Shown here one piece after another: positions 26,180 to 34,172 of a stretch of 64,000 nucleotides of DNA. The notes beneath the pieces were generated by a model. The model was given only the letters and a program-made list of their open reading frames with translations. It did not search any database and was not told the origin of the DNA. The position numbers were made by a program, and so were the translations under genes. The stretch's first letter is position 1. Every line of letters starts with the position of its first letter. Source of the DNA: Frankineae bacterium MT45 (lineage in GTDB: Bacteria > Actinomycetota > Actinomycetes > Mycobacteriales > Jatrophihabitantaceae); contig LT629697.1 of the NCBI GenBank assembly GCA_900100325.1, positions 310,001 through 374,000 of the forward strand, given 5' to 3'.

Positions 26180-27004
26180 ATGAGTCTTCGTATCAACACC
26201 AACACCGCGGCAATGGACGCCTACCGCAGCCTCAGCACCAACCAGTCCAACCTGCAGGACGCGTTCCAGAAGCTCTCCTCCGGTCTGCGCATCAACAAGG
26301 CAGCCGACGACGCTTCCGGCCTGGCCATCAGCCAGGGCCTGACCAGCCAGATCAACGGACTGACCCAGGCTGTCAGCAACGCCAACGACGGCATCAACGT
26401 CGCCCAGATCGCTGATGGCGCCATGGCCACTCAGCAGTCCATCCTGCAGCGCATGAACACGCTCGCAGTGCAGGCCTCCAACGGCACCCAGGACACGAAC
26501 TCGCTGGCCGCAATCCAGTCCGAGGTCGTCGCCCTGAACGCGCAGCTCGACAGCATCTCCGCCAGCACCGCTTTCGGTGGTAAGACGCTGCTCGACGGCA
26601 CCAACAGCTCGATGGTCTTCCAGGTTGGCGCCACCTCGGCGAGCACCGACCAGGTCACCCTGACGCTGTCGGCGACCGACTCGTCGTCCCTCGGTACCTC
26701 GGGCGTCGACATGAGCACCACCTCTGGTGCCCAGGCTGCCCTCGCCACCATCGCGACGGCCCTCTCGACCCTGTCGACGGACCGCGCCGGTGTCGGTGCC
26801 ACGCAGAACCAGCTCAACTACACGGTGAGCAACCTGCAGAGCACCATCCAGAACGTCACCGCATCGCGCTCGAACATCACCGATGCAGACCTGGCGACCG
26901 AGGTCACCACCATGACCCAGGCCCAGATCCTGACGTCCGCGGCTACTTCGGTGCTGGCTCAGGCCAACTCCGCGCCGCAGTCCATCCTCAAGCTGCTCCA
27001 GTAG
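26180..27004 (+). CDS. fliC: flagellin
   Basis: This 274-residue filament protein has the conserved N-terminal helix region (SLRINTNTAAMDAYRSL, then LSSGLRINKAADDASGLAIS) and the C-terminal helix (SAATSVLAQANSAPQSILKLLQ). The central variable domains D2/D3 are almost absent, so this is a short flagellin made mainly of D0/D1. AGGAGGAA precedes the ATG. It has its own sigma-28-like promoter and terminator and is thus a strong single-gene unit. FliW should bind the product, and FliS should act as its export chaperone. Confidence 0.95.
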   Translation: MSLRINTNTAAMDAYRSLSTNQSNLQDAFQKLSSGLRINKAADDASGLAISQGLTSQINGLTQAVSNANDGINVAQIADGAMATQQSILQRMNTLAVQASNGTQDTNSLAAIQSEVVALNAQLDSISASTAFGGKTLLDGTNSSMVFQVGATSASTDQVTLTLSATDSSSLGTSGVDMSTTSGAQAALATIATALSTLSTDRAGVGATQNQLNYTVSNLQSTIQNVTASRSNITDADLATEVTTMTQAQILTSAATSVLAQANSAPQSILKLLQ

Positions 27005-27027
27005 TAGACAGAGCACATAGAGGTGTT

Positions 27028-27072
27028 CGTGGAGCAGGTGGCTTTCCCCCCAGCCGAGTCGCCTGCTCCACG
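27028..27072 (+). terminator. flagellin terminator
   Basis: CGTGGAGCAGG (27028-27038) pairs perfectly with 27062-27072. A nested GGCT/AGCC stem lies inside the loop, which also holds a C-run. It starts 24 nt after the flagellin stop. Confidence 0.7.
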
Positions 27073-27104
27073 GACGGACCGCTTCACCAACGAACCTCAC
27101 GAAT

Positions 27105-27122
27105 CCCCCTGAATTCACGGGG
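27105..27122. promoter_or_regulatory. palindrome upstream of fliD
   Basis: CCCC-C-TGAATTCA-C-GGGG is an 18-bp palindrome with one unpaired position per half, about 78 bp before fliD. It may be an operator. No sigma-28 box is visible upstream of fliD. Confidence 0.25.
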
Positions 27123-27199
27123 CATCGCGGCTTGTTCCGCCGTCGTGAGCTTCACCCGCTCGCTCAGACTTTCTTGCGATATCCAGTAGGGAGCCGACA

Positions 27200-28501
27200 A
27201 TGGCAGCCTTCAGCATCTCGGGCCTCGCCTCGGGCATCGACACCGCCTCGCTGATCACTCAGCTGATGGCCGTGGCCGCTGCGCCGCAGACCCAGTTGAA
27301 AACTCAGCTCAACACCGAGAACAGCGTCATTGCCGCCTACCAGGCCATCAACACCAAGATCGCCGCCGTGCAGACCGCCGCCGAGGCCCTCAAGGCATCC
27401 TCGACGTGGACGGCCGCCACGGTCGCCTCCTCGAACACGTCCGTGGTCGCCACGGCTTCGGCCAGCGCCGCCGCCGGCTCCTCGGCCACCTTCGACGTCA
27501 CCGCAGTCGCCCGCGCCCAGACGAGCACCTTCTCCTCGACCGGCGGGGTCGTCATTAGCGGCACGCCACCGAACTTCACCATCACGACCGGTGGGACCAC
27601 CACCTCCATCACCGCAGCCTCGGGTACCCCGGCCGCGGTCGCCGCCGCCATCAACTCGGCCGGCGTCGGGGTGCGGGCCTCGGTCGTGAACACCGATGCC
27701 GGACCGATCCTGCAGCTCAGCTCGACCGGGACGGGCACCGCGAACTCCTTCACCACCACGGGTTTCGACAACCCGCAGAAGGACGTCATCTCGGCCCAGG
27801 ACGCGCAGATCACCGTCGGCGACCCGGCCAACGGCGGCTACACGGTGTCGAGTTCGACCAATACTTTCACCGACGTCATCCCCGGCGTGACCTTCACGGT
27901 CAGCTCGCTGGCCAGTGGCGTCAACCTCTCGCTGAGCAGCGACGAGGCCGGCATCAGCAGCAAGGTGCAGGCGCTCGTCGACTCGGTGAACGCAGCCTTC
28001 AGCATCATTGGCCAGGCCACCGCGCAGGGCGGCATCCTGCCCAGCGACTCGCTCTCCACCAAGCTGCAGCAGTCATTGCTCTCGACGGTGGCGCAGGGAT
28101 TCAGCGGCGGCAGCTACAACCAGTACGGCGTCACGATCACCTCGCAGGGTCAGATGACCTTCGACTCGAAGGCCTTCGCCAACGCCTACTCGGCCGACCC
28201 GACCGGCACCCAGGCCGCGATCGGCACGGCGCTCGGCGGCGCGTACGACGCGCTGGGTATCTCGGCCACCGACTCGGTCAAGGGTTCGCTCACCCTCGCG
28301 GTGAAGAACGACCAGGCCACCGCCGCCGACTACACCAAGCAGATCAGCGCGTGGGACAGCAAGCTGGCCGACATGCAGACCGCCTTGACGGCGAAGTACT
28401 CCGCCATGGAGACGGCCCTGTCGAAGCTGCAGTCGGAGTCCACCTGGCTCACCTCGACGCTGGCCAGCATCACCGGCAGCAAGAGCTCCTCGAGCTCGTA
28501 G
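27200..28501 (+). CDS. fliD: flagellar filament cap protein FliD
   Basis: This 433-residue HAP2 caps the filament and folds flagellin at the tip. The N-terminal motif FSISGLASGIDTASLITQLMAVAAAPQTQL is diagnostic, a FliD C-terminal domain with DSKLADMQTALTAKYSAMETALSKLQ closes it, and the protein ends in Ser-rich residues. TAGGGAG lies 5 nt before the ATG. It is followed by fliS as in most Gram-positive flagellar loci. Confidence 0.92.
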   Translation: MAAFSISGLASGIDTASLITQLMAVAAAPQTQLKTQLNTENSVIAAYQAINTKIAAVQTAAEALKASSTWTAATVASSNTSVVATASASAAAGSSATFDVTAVARAQTSTFSSTGGVVISGTPPNFTITTGGTTTSITAASGTPAAVAAAINSAGVGVRASVVNTDAGPILQLSSTGTGTANSFTTTGFDNPQKDVISAQDAQITVGDPANGGYTVSSSTNTFTDVIPGVTFTVSSLASGVNLSLSSDEAGISSKVQALVDSVNAAFSIIGQATAQGGILPSDSLSTKLQQSLLSTVAQGFSGGSYNQYGVTITSQGQMTFDSKAFANAYSADPTGTQAAIGTALGGAYDALGISATDSVKGSLTLAVKNDQATAADYTKQISAWDSKLADMQTALTAKYSAMETALSKLQSESTWLTSTLASITGSKSSSSS

Positions 28502-28510
28502 TAGGGCTTT

Positions 28511-28592
28511 CCTGACCACCGGCTGGACCGGCGCGTCAGGGTATCGCCCTGATGTACCGACTTTTTAGAGACTTCCAGAGCCCTTCGGCTCT
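28511..28592 (+). terminator. alternative hairpins between fliD and fliS
   Basis: CCTGAC (28511-28516) can pair with GTCAGG (28535-28540), or TCAGGG (28536-28541) can pair with CCCTGA (28547-28552); the two exclude each other. A TTTTT tract follows at 28562-28566, then a third stem AGAGCC/GGCTCT (28577-28592). This may be a partial terminator or attenuator that reduces fliS relative to fliD. Confidence 0.4.
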
Positions 28593-28621
28593 TCGACGCA
28601 CGGCGAAAGTGAGGAATGATC

Positions 28622-29044
28622 GTGGCATCCGACGACGCTCGCGCGCGATACCTGTCCGACCGAGTGCTAACGGCCTCGCCGGCTCAGCGAGTCGTCATGC
28701 TCTACGACCGCCTCGGGCTTGACATCACCCGGGCCCGCGCCGCGCACGAGGCCGACGATGCCACCCTCGCCGCCACCCACGTCTCACACGCCGTCCAGAT
28801 CGTCGCCGAGCTCCGTTCGAGCCTCAACACCTCGACCTGGAAGGGCGCTCAGGACCTGGCCTCGCTCTACAGCTACCTGCTGCTGAAGCTGCTCGACGCC
28901 GGCCGAGCCGAGGGCGCGGAACTGCTCCCACACCTGGCCAGCATCGTCCTTGAGCTTCGTACCGCCTGGGGACAGGCCGCCGACGACCTCAGCGACGAGC
29001 GCGCCCACGCCGCCGGCGGGCACCTCACCGGACGAGTGGCCTGA
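28622..29044 (+). CDS. fliS: flagellin chaperone FliS
   Basis: This helical protein of 140 residues has the FliS opening RARYLSDRVLTASPAQRVVMLYDRLGLDI and a four-helix-bundle pattern. FliS binds the C-terminus of flagellin and guides it to the export gate. I use GTG 28622 because GAGGA lies 6 nt upstream. ATG 28616 is in frame, but only one base separates it from that Shine-Dalgarno. The next small gene begins one nucleotide after the stop. Confidence 0.9.
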   Translation: MASDDARARYLSDRVLTASPAQRVVMLYDRLGLDITRARAAHEADDATLAATHVSHAVQIVAELRSSLNTSTWKGAQDLASLYSYLLLKLLDAGRAEGAELLPHLASIVLELRTAWGQAADDLSDERAHAAGGHLTGRVA

Positions 29045-29045
29045 G

Positions 29046-29381
29046 ATGAGCGACTGGGCTGAAGTGCTGGCCGCCCTCGAGGCACACGCCGACACCACCG
29101 AACTTCTGCTGAACACCAGCCCGATCACCCCGAGCCCGCTGGTCGACGGCCAGCCGGCCCCGGACGGCCTGGCCACCTGGGCCTGGACCCCGCCCGCGCG
29201 CGACGATCTGCCGCCGCTCCCGCCGGAACTGGCCGAGCGTGCCTCCGCCGTCCGCGACCGCTTCGATGCCCTGCAGCAGCGCATTTCCCAGGAGCTCGAG
29301 GCCCTTCCGCCGTCGCTGGGCCACCGCCGCAGCCGGCACCGTGAGCCGAATCCGTCAGAGTACATAGACCTCGTCGTCTAG
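29046..29381 (+). CDS. small protein downstream of fliS (position of FliT)
   Basis: This 111-residue protein is not recognised by sequence. A short N-terminal helix (MSDWAEVLAALEAHADTTELLL) is followed by a Pro-rich middle (about 25-60) and a charged helical C-terminal half (LPPELAERASAVRDRFDALQQRISQELEAL). In many flagellar loci the gene after fliS encodes the FliD chaperone FliT, and size and helix content would fit, but this is only by position. The ATG follows the fliS stop directly. A longer in-frame reading into fliS is not needed. Confidence 0.6.
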   Translation: MSDWAEVLAALEAHADTTELLLNTSPITPSPLVDGQPAPDGLATWAWTPPARDDLPPLPPELAERASAVRDRFDALQQRISQELEALPPSLGHRRSRHREPNPSEYIDLVV

Positions 29382-29427
29382 GCGGTACTCCACGCGGAGA
29401 ATCCGCGAATTTTCCTCCGATTGGCGC

Positions 29428-29454
29428 TCAAGTCCGGGCGTCCCGGGCCGATGA
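29428..29454 (+). promoter_or_regulatory. sigma-28-like promoter of the flgB operon
   Basis: TCAAGTCC (29428-29435), an 11-bp spacer and GCCGATGA (29447-29454) form a near match to the flagellin promoter. The predicted start near 29461 leaves a leader of about 62 nt, almost filled by three hairpins. The location argues against a longer FlgB beginning at 29421. Confidence 0.72.
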
Positions 29455-29462
29455 ATGAAGTT

Positions 29463-29519
29463 GAGCACGGATTGCTCGCCATCAGCCAAAGGAATGGCGA
29501 AACCCATCGGAGGTTTCGC
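29463..29519 (+). promoter_or_regulatory. flgB leader with three GGA-loop hairpins (predicted CsrA sites)
   Basis: Hairpin a (29463-29477) is GAGCA-CGGAT-TGCTC. Hairpin b (29478-29498) has GCCAT/ATGGC with AAAGGA in the loop. Hairpin c (29497-29519) has a perfect 8-bp stem GCGAAACC/GGTTTCGC and the loop CATCGGA, so the GGAGG Shine-Dalgarno is split between loop and stem. Hairpins b and c share two nucleotides. CsrA bound here would control the whole basal-body operon. Confidence 0.6.
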
Positions 29520-29522
29520 ATC

Positions 29523-29864
29523 GTGCTCGACGACGTCACGTCGGTGACACTGCAAGCGGCCATGACCGGCCTCGCGCAGCGTCAACGAGTAACTGCCAAC
29601 AACATTGCCAACGTCGAGACGCCTGGCTACATAGCCCAGCGCGTCTCCTTCGAGGACAGCCTCGCCAGCGCGTTCAGTGCCGGCGACCCTGCTTCGACCG
29701 CTGTGCAGCAGACAGCCTCCACCGATAACTCCGGTGTGAACGGCAACAACGTCAACCTCAGTTCTGAGATCGTCATCGATGAAGAGACGACCATGCAGAA
29801 CCAGCTCGTAGCCGGCGCCTTGACCGCCAAGTACGGGCTGATCAGCACTGTGCTGCAGGGCTGA
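29523..29864 (+). CDS. flgB: flagellar basal-body rod protein FlgB
   Basis: This 113-residue proximal rod protein has the rod motif LAQRQRVTANNIANVETPGYIAQRVSFEDSL and a C-terminal helix typical of FlgB. I chose GTG 29523 because GGAGG lies 9 nt upstream and the sequence before it is promoter and leader. It starts the long basal-body operon; flgC follows after 5 nt. Confidence 0.88.
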   Translation: MLDDVTSVTLQAAMTGLAQRQRVTANNIANVETPGYIAQRVSFEDSLASAFSAGDPASTAVQQTASTDNSGVNGNNVNLSSEIVIDEETTMQNQLVAGALTAKYGLISTVLQG

Positions 29865-29869
29865 TCCCG

Positions 29870-30289
29870 ATGCCTCTATTCGACGCGATCTCGACCACGG
29901 GCACCGGTATGGAGACATACCAGACCTGGTTGGACACCATCGCTAACAACATCGCGAACATCAACACCGTGACTCCGACCTCGGGTCCGGCCTTTCAGGC
30001 AACCTTCGTCCAGGCCGCGGCCAACGGGACCGGCGCCGACGGCGTCGGGACCGGCGTGCACGTCGAGCAGCTGGCGCAGAGCTCGGCCGAGGGACGTGTC
30101 ACCTACAACCCCGACAGCCCGGTCGCGGACAAGAACGGCTACGTCCGTCTCCCCGACATCGACATGGGCGAGCAGATGGGCAACATGATCATGGCCCAGC
30201 GAGCGCTGCAGGCCAACGCCGCCGTGGTCGACCGCGCCAAGCAGTGCTATCAGGCCGCGATCGACATCGGTAAGAACGCCCGCTCCTGA
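29870..30289 (+). CDS. flgC: flagellar basal-body rod protein FlgC
   Basis: This 139-residue rod protein has the N-terminal motif YQTWLDTIANNIANINTVTP and the C-terminal segment MGNMIMAQRALQANAAVVDRAKQCYQAAI. Length and order (flgB-flgC-fliE) are standard. Confidence 0.92.
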   Translation: MPLFDAISTTGTGMETYQTWLDTIANNIANINTVTPTSGPAFQATFVQAAANGTGADGVGTGVHVEQLAQSSAEGRVTYNPDSPVADKNGYVRLPDIDMGEQMGNMIMAQRALQANAAVVDRAKQCYQAAIDIGKNARS

Positions 30290-30323
30290 TCCGGCAATCC
30301 CCCCTACTTTCTAAGGCCTTCTC

Positions 30324-30668
30324 ATGACTATCCCCGCCATCGGTGCGATCTCCTCTGCCGTTCCCTCGACCAGTTCGGTCGCGAGCCTCTCCGGTCTTAC
30401 CGGCACGACTGCCACGTCGGGCACCGCTGCGACGACGGGCACCTCCGGTGGTTCATTCGGCGACATGCTGTCGAACGGACTGAACTCGGTGCAGGCGGCC
30501 CAGAGCAACGCCGACAACCTGGCCGTGCAGGCCGCGACCGGCCAGCTGACCAACGTGGCCGACTACACCATCGCGGCAACGCAGGCCTCGCTGATGACCA
30601 GCCTGGCCTCGACGCTGCGCACCAAGGCCGTCGACGCTTTTAACCAGGTCATGGGGATGCAGGCCTGA
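30324..30668 (+). CDS. fliE: flagellar hook-basal body protein FliE
   Basis: This 114-residue MS ring-rod junction protein has a Ser/Thr/Gly-rich N-terminus and the FliE core (GDMLSNGLNSVQAAQSNADNLAVQAATG, then TIAATQASLMTSLASTLRTKAVDAFNQVM). Its stop overlaps the fliF ATG by one base (TGATG). Confidence 0.9.
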   Translation: MTIPAIGAISSAVPSTSSVASLSGLTGTTATSGTAATTGTSGGSFGDMLSNGLNSVQAAQSNADNLAVQAATGQLTNVADYTIAATQASLMTSLASTLRTKAVDAFNQVMGMQA

Positions 30669-32302
30669 TGAAGGACCAACTCCTGGGCTACTTCCAGCGT
30701 GTCTGGAAGGGCTTTCTCGCCTTCTCTCCAGGGCAGAAGGCGGTGTCGATCATTGCCCTGCTCGCCGTGGTCATCGGCGGCTACGTCTTCACCCAGTGGG
30801 CCGCCAAGCCGACCTACGCGCCGCTCTTCACGAACCTGTCGGCCACTGACGCCAGCGCCATCATCGACAAGCTCAACGCCAACAAGGTCTCCTACCAGCT
30901 CGCCGCCGGTGGCACCGAGATCGACGTCCCGCAGGCCAACCTCTACGCGCAGCGCCTGGCGATCAGCGCGGCCGGCCTCCCGTCCTCGGGTTCCAGCGGC
31001 TACAGCCTGCTCGACAAAGAGGGTGTCACCACCTCCGACTTCAAGCAGCAGGTCGACTACCAGCGCGCGGTCGAGGGCGAGCTCTCGATGACCATCAAGT
31101 CGATCCAGGGCGTCAACGCCGCCGCGGTGCATCTCGCGATCCCGCAGCAGGACGTCTTCAACGACGGGACGGTAAAGACCACCGCCTCGGTGCTCCTCAC
31201 CACCGCCCCCGGCACCACGCTGAACAGCCAGCAGGTGCAGTCGGTGGTCAACCTGGTCGCGAACAGCGTGCCGGGACTGGCCACCAACGACGTCACCGTC
31301 TCCGACTCGACCGGAAAGGTGCTCTCCGCTGGGGATGGCACAGACTCCTCAACGAGCACAGACACCCAGACCGCGGCCACCAAGGACTACAACAGCCGCC
31401 TCTCGAGCTCCCTGCAGGCGATGCTCGACCAGCTCGTCGGGGCCGGCCACTCATCGGTGATCGCGAACGCGCAGCTGAACTTCGACAAGTCAGACTCCAC
31501 TTCCAAGACCTACGTCTATACGCCGGGCACCCCGCCGACCTCGCAGTCGGACACCAAGGAGGTCTACTCCGGGACGGGTAACGCCGGCGGTGGAATCCTC
31601 GGCGCCGGTGGCACGTCGGCCGCTCAGCAGTCGGCCGGAACCGTCGCCGGTTCGACGGCCAGCAGCTCCAACGCGAACGGCAGCTACAGCAAGACGAGCA
31701 ACACGCAGGACAACGCAGTCGGCACCGTCACGACCAACACGGTCGCCGCCCCCGGCACGGTCAGCAAGCTGAACGTCGCCGTCGTGCTGGACAGCAGCGT
31801 CCCCAACATCAACAAGACCGCGATCACCAACCTGATCACCTCGGCCACCGGCTTGAACACGGCCCGCGGCGATCAGCTGGCCATCGAAGCGATGCCCTTC
31901 GACACCAGCGCCGCCAAGCAGGCCGCCCAGGCTTCGGCCACGGCCGACGCCGCTGCGAAGGCCGCCGCGAAGAAGGCTCAGCTCAACTCGATGATGCGCA
32001 CCGGCGGACTGGTGGTGCTGGTCCTGGCCGTCATCATCGGCACTCTGATCGCCGGTCGCCGTCGCCGCAAGGCAGCTGAACGCGCTGCACTGGAGGAACC
32101 AGACGAGATGGACGACCTGATCCACCAGCTGCAGTACGAGACGCCGCAGGAGGTCATCGTCGAGCCGTCACCGACACTCGCGCAGACCACCGCTGGGCAG
32201 GAGGAGCTGGCCAACCAGCGCCGGGTGCTGGTGACGCTGGCCGAGAACCAGCCCCAGGACGTGGCGCGAGTGATGCGCAGTTGGCTCAGCTCCAACAACT
32301 AG
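30668..32302 (+). CDS. fliF: flagellar MS-ring protein FliF
   Basis: This 544-residue protein forms the MS ring in the inner membrane. The N-terminal helix (about residues 22-45) and the C-terminal helix (about 445-466) flank periplasmic ring-building motifs with FTNLSATDASAIIDKLNANKVSYQL and KQQVDYQRAVEGELSMTIKSI. A Ser/Gly/Thr-rich loop lies at about 290-370. The cytosolic tail ends with the FliG-binding region VARVMRSWLSSNN. Confidence 0.95.
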   Translation: MKDQLLGYFQRVWKGFLAFSPGQKAVSIIALLAVVIGGYVFTQWAAKPTYAPLFTNLSATDASAIIDKLNANKVSYQLAAGGTEIDVPQANLYAQRLAISAAGLPSSGSSGYSLLDKEGVTTSDFKQQVDYQRAVEGELSMTIKSIQGVNAAAVHLAIPQQDVFNDGTVKTTASVLLTTAPGTTLNSQQVQSVVNLVANSVPGLATNDVTVSDSTGKVLSAGDGTDSSTSTDTQTAATKDYNSRLSSSLQAMLDQLVGAGHSSVIANAQLNFDKSDSTSKTYVYTPGTPPTSQSDTKEVYSGTGNAGGGILGAGGTSAAQQSAGTVAGSTASSSNANGSYSKTSNTQDNAVGTVTTNTVAAPGTVSKLNVAVVLDSSVPNINKTAITNLITSATGLNTARGDQLAIEAMPFDTSAAKQAAQASATADAAAKAAAKKAQLNSMMRTGGLVVLVLAVIIGTLIAGRRRRKAAERAALEEPDEMDDLIHQLQYETPQEVIVEPSPTLAQTTAGQEELANQRRVLVTLAENQPQDVARVMRSWLSSNN

Positions 32303-32365
32303 CAGAGAAACACAGCACAATCCCGTTCGACCCGCTCAACCCGACAAGCAAAGGGATGTAAACCC

Positions 32366-33481
32366 ATGGCCGCGACAGCAACCGCTACCCCGATCCTCAC
32401 GGTGGTTCCGAACGACGCTTCCGCCAACCCTGTTGCCCTGTCGGTCGCCCCGGCGCCGATCCCGGTTCCGGACCCGCTGGCCGGTCTCACCGGCAAGCAG
32501 AAGGCCGCCGTGCTGATGCTCCAGCTCGGTCGCGAGGAGAGCGCCAAGGTCCTAGGTCGCCTGGACGAGGATGAGCTGGAGGAGCTCAGCGCCGAGATCG
32601 TACGGATGGGGAAGGTGCCCACCGAGGTCTCCGTCGCCGTGCTGGCCGAGTTCGCCGGCGAGCTGGCCACCGGGGCCACCACCCGCGGTGGCATGGACCA
32701 GGCCCGCGAGATGCTCATCCGGGCCCTGGGTGACAAGCGAGCCGGGGCGATCCTGGAGCGCCTCTCGGCTAGCATCGTCGAACTTCCCTTTAGTTTCATG
32801 CAGAATCTCGACTCCCGTCAGATCGTCTCCTTCCTGGGTGACGAGCACCCGCAGACGATCGCGCTGGTGCTGGCCCACCTCCCCGCGCCGCTGGCCGCCG
32901 CCATCCTGACCGGCCTGCCGCGCGATCAACAGTCCGACGTGGCGCACCGCATCGCCGTGATGGACCGCACCTCGCCCGACCTGATCCGCAAGGTCGAGTC
33001 CAGCCTGGAGCGCCGTATCTCCTCCCTCGGTGTGGCCAGCGAGCTCGCCTCGGCCGTGGGTGGTGTCCGGCCGCTGGTCGAGATCATCAACCGGGCCGAC
33101 CGCGGCACCGAGCGTCAGATCCTCGAGGGCCTGGAACTGCACGACGCCGACCTGGCCGACGAGGTCCGCAGCCAGATGTTCATGTTTGAGGACCTGGTTG
33201 GCCTCGAGGACCGCGCCATTCAGCTGGTGCTGCGTCAGATCCAGGCGGCCGACCTGGCCACCGCACTCAAGGGTGTGGCGGCGAACGTCCGCGATCGCGT
33301 CATGCAGAACATGTCCGAACGGGCCGCACTCACCCTGGCCGAGGAGATCGACGTGCTCGGCCCGGTCCGCATCCAGGTGGTCGAGGAGGCGCAGGCCAAC
33401 GTGGTCCGCGTGATCCGCGAGCTCGAAGAGTCGGGCCAGATCCAGGTCCGCCGGGGCGACGAGGAGGAGTTCGTTGCCTAA
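32366..33481 (+). CDS. fliG: flagellar motor switch protein FliG
   Basis: This 371-residue rotor protein transmits torque and switching. An Ala/Pro-rich N-terminal extension of about 35 residues precedes the first domain (LTGKQKAAVLMLQLGREESAKVL). The middle EHPQTIALVLAHL motif and the C-terminal torque helix region with alternating charges (about 285-320) are conserved. The fliH TTG start lies inside its last codons. Confidence 0.95.
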   Translation: MAATATATPILTVVPNDASANPVALSVAPAPIPVPDPLAGLTGKQKAAVLMLQLGREESAKVLGRLDEDELEELSAEIVRMGKVPTEVSVAVLAEFAGELATGATTRGGMDQAREMLIRALGDKRAGAILERLSASIVELPFSFMQNLDSRQIVSFLGDEHPQTIALVLAHLPAPLAAAILTGLPRDQQSDVAHRIAVMDRTSPDLIRKVESSLERRISSLGVASELASAVGGVRPLVEIINRADRGTERQILEGLELHDADLADEVRSQMFMFEDLVGLEDRAIQLVLRQIQAADLATALKGVAANVRDRVMQNMSERAALTLAEEIDVLGPVRIQVVEEAQANVVRVIRELEESGQIQVRRGDEEEFVA

Positions 33482-34172
33482 CGTCCCGACCCCCGCCGCG
33501 GCCCCGATGCTGCCGGAACTGGATGCCACCCCCAAGCTGGCGCCGCTCGGTTTCGACATCGCGACTTCGGCCGGGGTCCCGTCGACCCTGACCGAGCAGG
33601 CCCGCTCCGAGGCTCGGGCGGTCGGCTACGCCACCGGCTGGTCGACCGGCGTCCGCGAGGCCCGCGAGGCGATGGCCGCCAAACTCCAGGCCGCGACCGA
33701 GGAGGCGGCGGCCCTGGTCGCCGACACCCGGGCCCGGCTGGCCACCGTGCTGGCCGCCCTCGACGTCGCCGCCACCGCGCTCGAGCAGCAGTCGGTGCCC
33801 GGAGCCGTCGAGATGGAAGAGACCCTCATCGGCTGCGCCGTCGAGCTGACCGAGGCCCTGCTGACCCGCGAACTGAGCAGCGTCGACACCGCTTCCGACG
33901 CCCTGGCCCGCACCCTGGCCCTGGCCCCGGCCGGCGAGCCGGTGACGGTCACGCTCTCGCCGCGCGACTACAAGACCCTCGCCGTCGCCCCGTCGGGCGC
34001 GGTCTACCCGGCGCTCGTCGCCACCTACCGGCGCAGCATCACCGTCGCCTCCGACGAGTCCCTCAACCCGGGTGACGCCGTCGTCCGCTGCGGGGCCACC
34101 ACCGTCGACGGCCGTCTCAGCGCCGGCATGCAGCGCGTCCGTGAAGCCCTTGGCAAGGAAGCGACCGCATGA
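33474..34172 (+). CDS. fliH: flagellar assembly protein FliH
   Basis: This 232-residue protein holds the FliI ATPase in check and brings it to the export gate. The middle is a long Ala/Glu helix (REAREAMAAKLQAATEEAAALVADTRARL) and the C-terminal domain ends in RVREALG. The start is TTG 33474, inside fliG, with GAGGAGG upstream. The end overlaps fliI by 4 nt. The call rests mainly on position and on the coiled pattern, because FliH is poorly conserved. Confidence 0.82.
   Translation: MPNVPTPAAAPMLPELDATPKLAPLGFDIATSAGVPSTLTEQARSEARAVGYATGWSTGVREAREAMAAKLQAATEEAAALVADTRARLATVLAALDVAATALEQQSVPGAVEMEETLIGCAVELTEALLTRELSSVDTASDALARTLALAPAGEPVTVTLSPRDYKTLAVAPSGAVYPALVATYRRSITVASDESLNPGDAVVRCGATTVDGRLSAGMQRVREALGKEATA

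Noticed and set aside
29421-29522. N-terminal extension of FlgB
   Set aside because: The stretch contains the sigma-28-like promoter and the hairpin leader; GTG 29523 has a proper ribosome site and family-like start.
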